Below are positions 22,799 through 32,604 of a DNA stretch of 64,000 bases, one piece after another. The notes under the pieces were generated by a model, which ran no database searches, was not told the DNA's origin, and saw only the letters and a program-made list of their open reading frames with translations. The DNA is from Dallia pectoralis. Its lineage: Eukaryota; Chordata; Actinopteri; Esociformes; Umbridae. Where the stretch lies: positions 633,430 through 697,429 of the forward strand of contig CM055755.1 of assembly GCA_029465975.1 (NCBI GenBank). Direction: 5' to 3'. Position 1 is the stretch's first letter; each line of letters begins with the position of its first letter. Position numbers and translations under genes: made by a program.

Positions 22799-22993
22799 CA
22801 TCCTGTCCTGTACTCTGCAGTGGGAACGGTCAATACCTGAAAGGACGTTGCATGTGTCACAGTGGCTGGAAGGGAGGGGAGTGCCATGTGCCGACCAATC
22901 AGTGCATAGATGTCACCTGCTCCAACCACGGAACCTGCATCATGGGAACGTGTATCTGTAACCCTGGTTACAAGGGAGACAATTGTGAAGAGG
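22799..22993 (+). CDS. tenm4: tenm4 exon: EGF-like repeats 2 and 3
   Basis: The exon is 195 nt with donor GTGAGG at 22994. EGF2 reads SCPVLCSGNGQYLKGRC then MCHSGWKGGEC and has five cysteines: Tyr occupies the third-cysteine place. This free-cysteine arrangement is what allows covalent teneurin dimers in cis. EGF3 is CIDVTCSNHGTC, IMGTCICNPGYKGDNCEE with six. TENM4 is matched almost residue for residue (VPTNQCIDV-CSNHGTC). One deviation is CHVPTNQ where CDVPTNQ is expected, a change at a usually acidic place in the EGF2-3 linker. Confidence 0.95.
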
Positions 22994-23284
22994 GTGAGGT
23001 TTGGTACATCTATACATCTATGCACTACATATGAGTAGGAATATGGCCAATAAAGCTTAAAACTGGAACTAATTCCCAACAAACACATGACAGTAACTCG
23101 ACAAACAGGATGTATAAAAGTCAGTAAAAAATACAAAAGGCAGTCAGCTGGCACAGTTGTTTCCTTAGATCCGTGTTCTTCGCTACAATAGCAAAGCCTC
23201 TAAAGAACATGAGATAATATGAACATGAAAATGTCCCTGCATTTAACTGGTCTTTCAGAGGTAAGTATTTTATATATGTCTTTA

Positions 23285-25375
23285 TGTTGTAGTTTAGCCC
23301 GGTGTGTCTGTGGTGTTGTGTTAGTGTGTATTTAACCCAGTGTGTCTGTGGTGTTGTGTTAGTGTGTATTTAACACAGTGTGTCTGTGGTGTTGTGTTAG
23401 TGTGTATTTAACACAGTGTGTCTGTGGTGTTGTGTTAGTGTGTATTTAACACAGTGTGTCTGTGGTGTTGTGTTAGTGTGTATTTAACACAGTGTGTCTG
23501 TGGTGTTGTGTTAGTGTGTATTTAACACAGTGTGTCTGTGGTGTTGTGTTAGTGTGTATTTAACACAGTGTGTCTGTGGTGTTGTGTTAGTGTGTATTTA
23601 ACACAGTGTGTCTGTGGTGTTGTGTTAGTGTGTATTTAACACAGTGTGTCTGTGGTGTTGTGTTAGTGTGTATTTAACACAGTGTGTCTGTGGTGTTGTG
23701 TTAGTGTGTATTTAACACAGTGTGTCTGTGTTGTGTCTGTGGTGTTGTGTTAGTGTGTATTTAACACAGTGTGTCTGTGGTGTTGTGTTAGTGTGTATTT
23801 AACCCAGTGTGTCTGTGGTGTTGTGTTAGTGTGTATTTAACACAGTGTGTCTGTGGTGTTGTGTTAGTGTGTATTTAACACTGTGTGTCTGTGGTGTTGT
23901 GTTAGTGTGTATTTAACACAGTGTGTCTGTGGTGTTGTGTTAGTGTGTATTTATCACAGTGTGTCTGTGGTGTTGTGTTAGTGTGTATTTAACCCAGTGT
24001 GTCTGTGGTGTTGTCTTATTGTGTATTTAACACAGTGTGTCTGTGGTGTTGTGTTAGTGTGTATTTAACACAGTGTGTCTGTGGTGTTGTGTTATTGTGT
24101 ATTTAACACAGTGTGTCTGTGGTGTTGTGCTAGTGTGTATTTAACACAGTGTGTCTGTGGTGTTGTGTTAGTGTGTATTTATCACAGTGTGTCTGTGGTG
24201 TTGTGTTAGTGTGTATTTAACCCAGTGTGTCTGTGGTGTTGTGTTAGTGTGTATTTAACACAGTGTGTCTGTGGTGTTGTGTTAGTGTGTATTTAACACA
24301 GTGTGTCTGTGGTGTTGTGTTAGTGTGTATTTAACACAGTGTGTCTGTGGTGTTGTGTTAGTGTGTATTTAACACAGTGTGTCTGTGGTGTTGTGTTAGT
24401 GTGTATTTAACACAGTGTGTCTGTGGTGTTGTGTTAGTGTGTATTTAACACAGTGTGTCTGTGGTGTTGTGTTAGTGTGTATTTAACCCAGTGTGTCTGT
24501 GGTGTTGTGTTAGTGTGTATTTAACACAATGTGTCTGTGGTGTTGTGTTAGTGTGTATTTAACACTGTGTGTCTGTGGTGTTGTGTTAGTGTGTATTTAT
24601 CACAGTGTGTCTGTGGTGTTGTGTTAGTGTGTATTTAACCCAGTGTGTCTGTGGTGTTGTGTTAGTGTGTATTTAACACTGTGTGTCTGTGGTGTTGTGT
24701 TAGTGTGTATTTAACACAGTGTGTCTGTGGTGTTGTGTTAGTGTGTATTTAACACAGTGTGTCTGTGGTGTTGTGTTATTGTGTATTTAACACAGTGTGT
24801 CTGTGGTGTTGTGTTAGTGTGTATTTAACACAGTGTGTCTGTGGTGTTGTGTTAGTGTGTATTTAACCCAGTGTGTCTGTGGTGTTGTGTTAGTGTGTAT
24901 TTAACACAGTGTGTCTGTGGTGTTGTGTTAGTGTGTATTTATCACAGTGTGTCTGTGGTGTTGTGTTAGTGTGTATTTAACCCAGTGTGTCTGTGGTGTT
25001 GTGTTAGTGTGTATTTAACACAGTGTGTCTGTGGTGTTGTGTTAGTGTGTATTTAACACAGTGTGTCTGTGGTGTTGTGTTAGTGTGTATTTAACACAGT
25101 GTGTCTGTGGTGTTGTGTTAGTGTGTATTTATCACAGTGTGTCTGTGGTGTTGTGTTAGTGTGTATTTAACCCAGTGTGTCTGTGGTGTTGTGTTAGTGT
25201 GTATTTAACACAGTGTGTCTGTGGTGTTGTGTTAGTGTGTATTTAACCCAGTGTGTCTGTGGTGTTGTGTTAGTGTGTATTTAACACAATGTGTCTGTGG
25301 TGTTGTGTTAGTGTGTATTTAACCCAGTGTGTCTGTGGTGTTGTGTTAGTGTGTATTTAACACAGTGTGTCTGTG
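23285..25375 (+). repeat. 38-bp minisatellite, about 55 copies, 2.1 kb
   Basis: The core is GTGTCTGTGGTGTTGTGTTA followed by GTGTGTATTTAACACA. Recurrent subtypes (AACCCAG, AACACTG, ATCACAG) appear in the same order several times, which points to higher-order duplication of multi-unit blocks. Confidence 0.96.
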
Positions 25376-26188
25376 GTGATATTCCAGTGTTCCTCAGTTG
25401 TTCCTCAGTTGTTCCTCAGTTGTTCCTCAGTTGTTCCTCTCTCTTTGTAATCAGAGTGAACATGACAGAAAGCACTTAGACTTCAGCCCACAATTACTCA
25501 AATATATCCTCTCAGTATTTAGTCAATATCAACTGTATGTCTGTGTCACACTCTGTCTCCTCACTCCACATGTTTCTTTCTCTCGTTCTCTCGTTCTCAC
25601 ACTCTGTCTCCTCACTCCACGTGTTTCCTTCTCTCGTTCTCTCTTTCTCTCTCTCACACTCTCCTCACTCGATGTATTTCCTTCTCTCCTTCTCTCGTTC
25701 ACTTAGCTTTTTGTGTGAACAGGGGCGCTCCATAGTGTCCCATTAACAACACAAAACAATGTCTTTTCTTGTCTGGATATCCAATAACCTGAATGTGTTG
25801 TGAGCTGTGACCATAACGAGCCACTTGTCTATGTGTGTCTGACTGGTCTCAGACGACCGGATGAGATTGAACCAATTGTGTGTGTCAATGTGTTGCTGGC
25901 TCTCATTTCAACATGAGTAATGACCACTGTGAGTTTGATAGATGGTTCTCCCTGACATCCGCTACCTCGGTACCCCCGATTCCATCAGATCGGGAACGTA
26001 GGAGGAACGTAGGAGAATGAAGAGAAGACCCTGAAGCACCTCTAGCTTTCTTCTCATGCGACCTTCAGCCAGTTTGATTAATTACCAGGAGAGAGAGAGT
26101 TGTCAGTTAAACCTCTGATCTCTGTGCTTTCTGAAGCGATCCCAGACGAACAGCCAAACCATCTGGATCTAGGGGAGGGAGGGTGACC

Positions 26189-26265
26189 TGTGTCCCAAAT
26201 GAAGCCCTATCATCTAGTGGGAGGGGAAGGGTTCTAGTGCACAATAGAGTGCCATATTACGTACC
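26189..26265. mobile_element. dispersed short palindromic repeat, degenerate copy
   Basis: GTGTCCCAAATGAAGCCCTA on the left and TAGTGCACAATAGAGTGCCA on the right resemble the inverted ends of the salmonid palindromic repeat. The middle is short and altered. Confidence 0.5.
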
Positions 26266-26282
26266 ACCGTCTGAATGTAAAG

Positions 26283-26650
26283 AGGTCTGGTTATACCAGC
26301 TGTATAGAGATCTGGTTATAGAGATCTGGTTATAGAGATCTGGTTATAGAGATCTGGTTATAGAGATCTGGTTATAGAGATCTGGTTATAGAGTTCTGGT
26401 TATAGAGATCTGGTTATAGAGATCTGGTTATACCAGCTGTATAGAGATCTGGTTATAGAGTTCTGGTTATACCAGCTGTATAGAGATCTGGTTATAGAGA
26501 TCTGGTTATACCAGCTGTATAGAGATCTGGTTATACCAGCTGTATAGAGATCTGGTTATAGAGTTCTGGTTATACCAGCTGTATAGAGATCTGGTTATAC
26601 CTGGTTATACCAGCTGTATAGATATCTGGTTATAGAGATCTGGTTATACC
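26283..26650 (+). repeat. 15-bp minisatellite with longer variant
   Basis: TCTGGTTATAGAGA units (about 15 bp) alternate with a variant containing TTATACCAGCTGTATAGAGA. The sequence TATACCAGCTGTATA is nearly self-complementary. Confidence 0.9.
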
Positions 26651-26945
26651 AGGGAATAGGGTGCAGTATGTCCCACCTCGTTGGTAGATCTGTCCCACCT
26701 GGTTGGTAGTATACCCACCTGGTTGGTAGTAGGGCACTATCTAGGGAATAGGGTGCAGTAGGGAATAGGGTAGGGTGCAGTATGTCCCACCTGGTTGGTA
26801 GTAGGGCACTATCTAGGGAATATCTAGGGTGCAGTATGTCCCACCTGGTTGGTAGTAGGGCACTATCTAGGGAATAGGGTGCAGTATGTCCCACCTGGTT
26901 GGTAGTAGGGCACTATCTAGGGAATAGGGTGCAGTATGGCACACA
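26650..26945 (+). repeat. about 50-bp minisatellite made from the palindromic repeat
   Basis: The units read GTAGGGCACTATCTAGGGAA, TAGGGTGCAGTATGTCCCAC, CTGGTTG. The first two blocks are the AGTGCACTATATAGGGAATAGGG-type end of the dispersed palindromic repeat, here amplified five to six times with truncations. Confidence 0.8.
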
Positions 26946-27467
26946 GACAGGACATCACAGTCCACTTCCTCTTATTGGCTGCTGTCAGAGCTGCTTTAGC
27001 CTATTAGCATTACAGCGCTATCTATGGTGGAGCTGTACATCCAGCCTGCTGGAGCATTAGGCATCTTTCTCCTCTCTTTTCCCCTCATCGTCCTCCTCGC
27101 CTTTCTCCTGCTCTCGTCTTCTCTTTCTGACAGCTGGCAAGTACCATGTCAGTTAAATGGGTTTATACGGGGATATTGGGACGAAAGTTCTAACGGAATT
27201 TCATTCATTTGAAGACCGTGACAATGTAGCTGATGCAGAGTTCAGAATAAATCACACAAAATCTGAACAACGTGGACATTCTCACATTTATAGATGTTCT
27301 CACATTATAAAATAGTTCCCTTGGAGAAAAAAAAGTGTTGAGCTAATTTTGGTCTTTTCAAGGAGAGCCACCAGATCCAGAGTCTGTTCTACTTTTTCAG
27401 ACAAATATATTTTGTCCATGAAGGAATTCTGAGTTCAAATATTCAAACAACAATCCACCGTTCAAAA

Positions 27468-27547
27468 TGGGGGTTCAGCACGTCCAATCAAAGACAAGCT
27501 TTCTGAATGGGGGTTCAGCACGTCCAATCAAAGACAAGCTTTCTGAA
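27468..27547 (+). repeat. 40-bp tandem duplication
   Basis: Two adjacent copies with core GGTTCAGCACGTCCAATCAA. A minisatellite at the two-copy stage. Confidence 0.93.
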
Positions 27548-27554
27548 TAGTGCT

Positions 27555-27765
27555 AGACTGTCTGTCTCTCCGGCTGCCTGTCTCTCTGTGTGTATGTCTC
27601 TCTGTGTGTCTGTCTCTCTGTCTGTCTCTCTGTGTGTCTGTCTCTCTGTCTGTCTCTCTGTGTGTCTGTCTCTCTGTCTGTCTCTCTGGTTGTCTGTCTC
27701 TCTGTGTGCCTGTCTCTCTGCCTGTCTCTCTGGTTGTCTGTCTCTCTGTATGTCCATCAGTAACT
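27555..27765 (+). repeat. TGTCTGTCTCTC-type tract before an acceptor
   Basis: TGTCTGTCTCTCTGTG steps of 12-16 bp end about 20 nt before the acceptor CTTCTCCCTCCCAG at 27785 and extend its pyrimidine tract. Confidence 0.9.
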
Positions 27766-27785
27766 CTTGTCCTTCTCCCTCCCAG

Positions 27786-27986
27786 TGGACTGTCTGGACC
27801 CGACCTGTTCTGGGCGTGGTGTTTGTGTGCGAGGGGAGTGCCACTGCTTTGTGGGCTGGGGTGGGGCAGCCTGTGACAGCGTCAGGGCCTCCTGCATGGA
27901 CCAGTGTTCTGGACATGGAGCTTTCCTGACCGATACCGGAACCTGCAGCTGTGACCCCAACTGGACCGGACACGACTGCTCTACAG
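27786..27986 (+). CDS. tenm4: tenm4 exon: EGF-like repeats 4 and 5
   Basis: The exon is 201 nt with donor GTCAGT at 27987. EGF4 is VDCLDPTCSGRGVCVRGECH then CFVGWGGAACDS. EGF5 is ASCMDQCSGHGAFLTDTGTC then SCDPNWTGHDCST. EGF5 has five cysteines, with Phe in the third-cysteine place, which with EGF2 is the teneurin dimerisation signature. CSGRGVCVRGECHC is particularly close to TENM4 and separates it from TENM2 and TENM3 (CSNHGVC). NWTG is a glycosylation sequon. Confidence 0.95.
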
Positions 27987-27989
27987 GTC

Positions 27990-28548
27990 AGTGGATGAGA
28001 AGATATGGATGAGTATGGATGAGGTTCACTGTACCTCATCCACATGTGACTGGAGATATGAATATGGATGAGGTTCACTGTACTTCATCCACATGTGACT
28101 GGAGATATGAATATGGATGAGGTTCACTGTACTTCATCCACATGTGACTGGAGATATGAATATGGATGAGGTTCACTGTACCATATCCACATGTGACTAG
28201 AGATATGAATATGGATGAGGTTCACTGTACCATATCCACATGTGACTGGAGATATTAGTATGGATGAGGTTCACTGTACTTCATCCAGATGTGACTGGAG
28301 ATATGAATATGGATGAGGTTCACTGTACTTCATCCACATGTGACTGGAGATATGAATATGGATGAGGTTCACTGTACCTCATCCACATGTGACTGGAGAT
28401 ATTAGTATGGATGAGGTTCACTGTACTTCATCCACATGTGACTAGAGATATGAATATGGATGAGGTTCACTGTACCTCATCCACATGTGACTGGAGATAT
28501 GAATATGGATGAGGTTCACTGTACCTCATCCACATGTGACTGGAGATA
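27990..28548 (+). repeat. about 49-bp minisatellite beginning at the donor, about 11 copies
   Basis: The core is ATATGGATGAGGTTCACTGT then ACTTCATCCACATGTGACTG. GGATGAGG and CCTCATCC in the same unit form an inverted pair, so each unit can fold. Short GGATGA steps start 12 nt inside the intron. Confidence 0.92.
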
Positions 28549-28839
28549 TCAGAGTCAGCACACCATCAAACCAATGGGTTGGTCCCGTTCTGTAGACAGC
28601 TTGCTCAACATGTTTAAGTGAAGTACGAGTCAACATCAGAATGGTAGAAATAAAGAGCCTGTGATTCATGTGGATGTTTGGAACAGATCTGCTGAGGAAC
28701 TCCACATCAGACTACAGAGATTTCTCCTGAGGATAGTCATATTCTTCTACAGGCCTGTCAGACCGTCAACTGTGGATGGAAATTGGCATATGCCCACACG
28801 CCTGCACACACACACACGCCTGCACACACACATCCACAA

Positions 28840-28876
<37 letters not shown>

Positions 28877-29544
28877 TAAAGTGCAGGGAGAGCTTTGAAT
28901 CTTACACTAGCATTTAAATAACAGTTTGCAGACAGTGTTACCAGAGTGACATCCAGGCCACCTACCACCAGAGTGGGAGGGGCCATTACCGTCCAATCAG
29001 GAGCGTAGATGTTGTAAAGGGCTGTAGTTGTCAGGGAGGATATGCTAGCATGGCAAAAGCACCCAAATGCTTGATGGGTTTCTGCTTATATAGTATATTA
29101 TATATAGACTCTATCATATCCACACGTCCAGATCAGACAACCAATTCTGTATCACCAAAATCCCCACATAACCGATTCTGTATCACCAAAACCCTCCTTT
29201 GAATCAGGATCACGTTTGGAACAAATGTTTCCGGTATTTAACAGGTTGCTGCTGCTTTTTGTAGTCAGCAGATCGACTCTCATTAGACATTTTAATTACT
29301 TGGACAAAAAGTAATTTGAGTTCAACAAAACACACATTTATAAAAGCCAGTCCTTCTGAACATCAGGTGTGCAGTCAGAATGACACACTGGCCATTTGAA
29401 AAACACTTCCCATGTAATCAAATATTTATATCGATACTAACCAATGCAAATGTGACATTTCATTACTGTGTATGTTGGCATTTTATCATCACATTGGGAA
29501 AAAGCACATACACTCACATAATTCCCTCAGTAAATAGTTAGCAC

Positions 29545-30085
29545 ATATATTATAAAAAGTAATTTTGCCATATGTTATAAGAAGTAGTTAGCCCATATGT
29601 TATAAGAAGTAGTTACCCCATATGGTATAGAAGTAGTTAGCCCATATGTTATAGAAGTAGTTAGCCCATATGTTATGAGTAGTTAGCCCATATGTGATGA
29701 GTAGTTACCCCATATGTTATGAGTAGTTAGCCCATATGTTATGAGTAGTTAGCCCATATGGTATGAGTAGTTAGCCCATATGTTATGAGTAGTTAACCCA
29801 TATGTTATGAGTAGTTAGCCCATATGGTATAGAAGTAGTTAGCCCATATGGTATAGAAGTAGTTAGCCCATATGTTATGAGTAGTTAGCCCATATGGTAT
29901 AGAAGTAGTTAGCCCATATGGTAATGAAGTAGTTAGCCCATATGTTATGAGTAGTTACCCCATATGGTATAGAAGTAGTTAGCCCATATGGTATAGAAGT
30001 AGTTAGCCCATATGGTATAGAAGTAGTTAGCCCATATGTTATGAGTAGTTAGCCCATATGGTATAGAAGTAGTTAGCCCATATGT
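29545..30085 (+). repeat. 22-25 bp minisatellite, about 23 copies
   Basis: The unit contains GTAGTTAGCCCATATG then TTATGA or GTATAGAA; the two variants are interspersed. Confidence 0.93.
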
Positions 30086-30554
30086 TTTAATAAATGCTAG
30101 GCCCATGTGCTATAAAGAGTGTTTAAGCCATATAATGTGTGTGTCCCAGACTACATTAAGATGCACTGAATATAAATCAGTGTGGACGGAATCTCCTGCT
30201 AATTGAAAAATTGCATGTGAAATTAAGGGTATTTGCATAATTCAACAAAGCCCTCTATCTAATTAGCGGGAGAGAATTGGGGATTGTTCCTTTCTAAGGT
30301 TGTAAAGCTGCTAATGCAATGTTACGGTTACTGGCTGAAAGGACCAGCTTACCCAGTATTTACCCAAACACAGTGATGGAGGAGCTGCTGAACATCTAGT
30401 CATTCATTTATTAACTGACTCCTGTTTCCATGTGTGGAGCTGAAGGTCATGTTATAGTGGGGTTGGCATTTAAAGGTTGGGTGAGGTGGTGCCCTGGTTT
30501 CCACTATACAGAGTTACAGGCACAGAGTATCGCCTAACCCATTATTCACTAAAC

Positions 30555-31185
30555 TTAGTATCAGGGGAGTGTGGAGGGTGTAGTATCAGGGGAGTGTGGA
30601 GGGTGTAGTATCAGGGGGGTGTGGAGGGTGTAGTATCAGGGGAGTGTGGAGGGTGTAGTATCAGAGGAGTGTGGAGGGTGTAGTATCAGGGGGGTGGGAG
30701 GGTGTAGTATCAGGGGGTGTGGAGGGTGTAGTATCAGGGGAGTGTGGAGGGTGTAGTATCAGAGGAGTGTGGAGGGTGTAGTATCAGGGGGGGGGAGGGT
30801 GTAGTATCAGGGGAGTGTGGAGGGTGTAGTATCAGAGGAGTGTGGAGGGTGTAGTATCAGGGGAGTGTGGAGGGTGTAGTATCAGAGGAGTGTGGAGGGT
30901 GTAGTATCAGGGGAGTGTGGAGGGTGTAGTATCAGGGGAGTGTGGAGGGTGTAGTATCAGAGGAGTGTGGAGGGTGTAGTATTAGAGGAGTGTGGAGGGT
31001 GTAGTATCAGGGGAGTGTGGAGGGTGTAGTATCAGAGGAGTGTGGAGGGTGTAGTATCAGGGGGTGTGGAGGGTGTAGTATCAGGGGAGTGTGGAGGGTG
31101 TAGTATCAGGGGAGTGTGGAGGGTGTAGTATCAGGGGAGTGTGGAGGGTGTAGTATCAGGGGGGTGTGGAGGGTGTAGTATCAGG
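30555..31185 (+). repeat. 26-bp G-rich minisatellite, about 24 copies
   Basis: The core is GTGTGGAGGGTGTAGTATCA followed by GGGGA or GAGGA. Confidence 0.94.
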
Positions 31186-31324
31186 GCGTGTCCCCAACCC
31201 ATATCCGTTGTAATGGTCTGATTAGATTTGGATCGTCCCCTCATGAGGAGCAGGAATGTCTTTCACTGGTCATCAAACAAGGTAGGTGGAGCGTGTCCAG
31301 TCCTTCTCTTTGTAATAACTCCTG

Positions 31325-31628
31325 CTTCTCCTCTCTCTCCTCCTCCCCTCTCCTCCCCTCCCCTCTCCTCCCCTCCCCTCCCCTCCCCTCCCCTCTCCTC
31401 CCCTCTCCTCGCCTCGACCTCCCCTCCCCTCTCCTCCCCTCTCCTCCCCTCTCCTCCCCTCTCCTCCCCTCTCCTCTCCTCCTCTCCTCGCCTCTCCTCG
31501 CCTCTCCTCGCCTCTCCTCGCCTCTCCTCCCCTCTCCTCCCCTCTCCTCGCCTCTCCTCCCCTCCCCCTCCCCTCGCCTCTCCTCGCCTCTCCTCCCCTC
31601 GCCTCTCCTCCCCTCCTCCCTCCTGTCA
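31325..31628 (+). repeat. 300-nt polypyrimidine tract abutting an acceptor
   Basis: CCCCTCTCCT and GCCTCTCCT steps run to the acceptor CCTCCTGTCAG at 31629. Confidence 0.92.
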
Positions 31629-31629
31629 G

Positions 31630-31815
31630 AGATCTGTGTGGCAGACTGTGGTGGTCATGGAGTCTGTGTGTCTGGCACCTGTCGCTGTGACGATGGCTGG
31701 ATGGGCGCTGGGTGTGACCAACGTGCCTGTCACCCACGCTGTACTGAACACGGCACATGTAAGGAAGGGAGATGTGAGTGCAGCCCAGGATGGAATGGAG
31801 AGTTCTGCAGTATTG
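31630..31815 (+). CDS. tenm4: tenm4 exon: EGF-like repeats 6 and 7
   Basis: The exon is 186 nt with donor GTAAGA at 31816. EGF6 is EICVADCGGHGVCVSGTCRC then DDGWMGAGCDQ. EGF7 is RACHPRCTEHGTCKEGRCEC then SPGWNGEFCSI. Both have six cysteines. TENM4 reads EICAADCGGHGVCVGGTCRC and ACHPRCAEHGTC here. The exon leaves phase +1 (G), which joins either the 27-nt microexon at 36536 or, if that is skipped, the EGF8 exon at 41189. Confidence 0.95.
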
Positions 31816-32604
31816 GTAAGATGGACGATGACCAGTCTGGGTGGAAGCTCTGGGTGTCTGGGTGGGGGTCTGGGTGGGAGCTCTGGGTGTCTGGGGGGGT
31901 TCTGGGTGGGTGTCTGTCTGGGGGTCTGGGTAGGGGGTTCTGTGTGGGGGTCTGTGTGGGTGTCTGGTGGGGGTCTGTCTGGGGGTCTGGGCGGAGGCTC
32001 GTCGGGTGTGTTGGTGTGTTTGAGTGTGGAAGGGGGGGCATGTTTAATTTGATTTGTGCAACTTGGCGTAGCATGAGCAGGTTTGCTTAAGGATCTGATG
32101 TTTTTCTTCATGCATTTTAATGTGGGAATGTACCATGGTGTCTTGGTTACCCATCTCCCCCTCCTGTCACCTTCCTGCGTTACTAAGCTGTGGTCCCACT
32201 CGGAGGACATTATTGTGGACTATAAGGACCGGATGAAGATTGTTTGATTCGTTATATTTAAAGGGTCAAACTTTTTTTCCAGTACTTAGAGACAAATGTC
32301 ACTATATATGTCCAAGACATTGACTGGCTTATTTCTACATTTGATCAGATTCAGTTTTCATAACCTCCTGGCACTGATTATAATCGTTTTAAGATCAACT
32401 CCATGACCCACATAGTATTTTCGGTTTAGTTTTTGGACGGCGATAGAGAAGGTCATAAAACTCTAAACTCTGCTGCACAGTATAAAATCCAAAGGTCGGC
32501 TTTCATTTACCTCAGACTTACACATACACACATCAGCCTGTGTCCTGCCGTTTGTGGTTACATTGATGTGTTTGCTGGTTCCATGGGGATCTATGGAAGA
32601 GTGG

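Larger units (their letters stand above)
22994..27785 (+). other. tenm4: tenm4 intron (4.8 kb)
   Basis: The 38-bp array 23285-25375 dominates. It is followed by TGTTCCTCAGT steps (25378-25440), a 60-bp CT-rich duplication (25548-25700), unique sequence 25700-26285 with a degenerate palindromic repeat, arrays 26283-26945, unique sequence 26946-27465, a 40-bp duplication (27468-27547) and a CT/GT tract. No exon-like conserved frame was seen between 23000 and 27780. Confidence 0.7.
27987..31629 (+). other. tenm4: tenm4 intron (3.6 kb)
   Basis: Array 27990-28548 follows the donor directly. A (CA)n tract lies at 28800-28876, unique sequence at 28880-29540 and 30090-30550, arrays at 29545-30085 and 30555-31185, and a pyrimidine block to the acceptor. 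No RNA gene or conserved exon was recognised in the unique parts. Confidence 0.7.

Noticed and set aside
22262..23154. Arg/Glu-rich minus-strand frames
   Set aside because: Complement of the polypyrimidine tract before the EGF2-3 exon.
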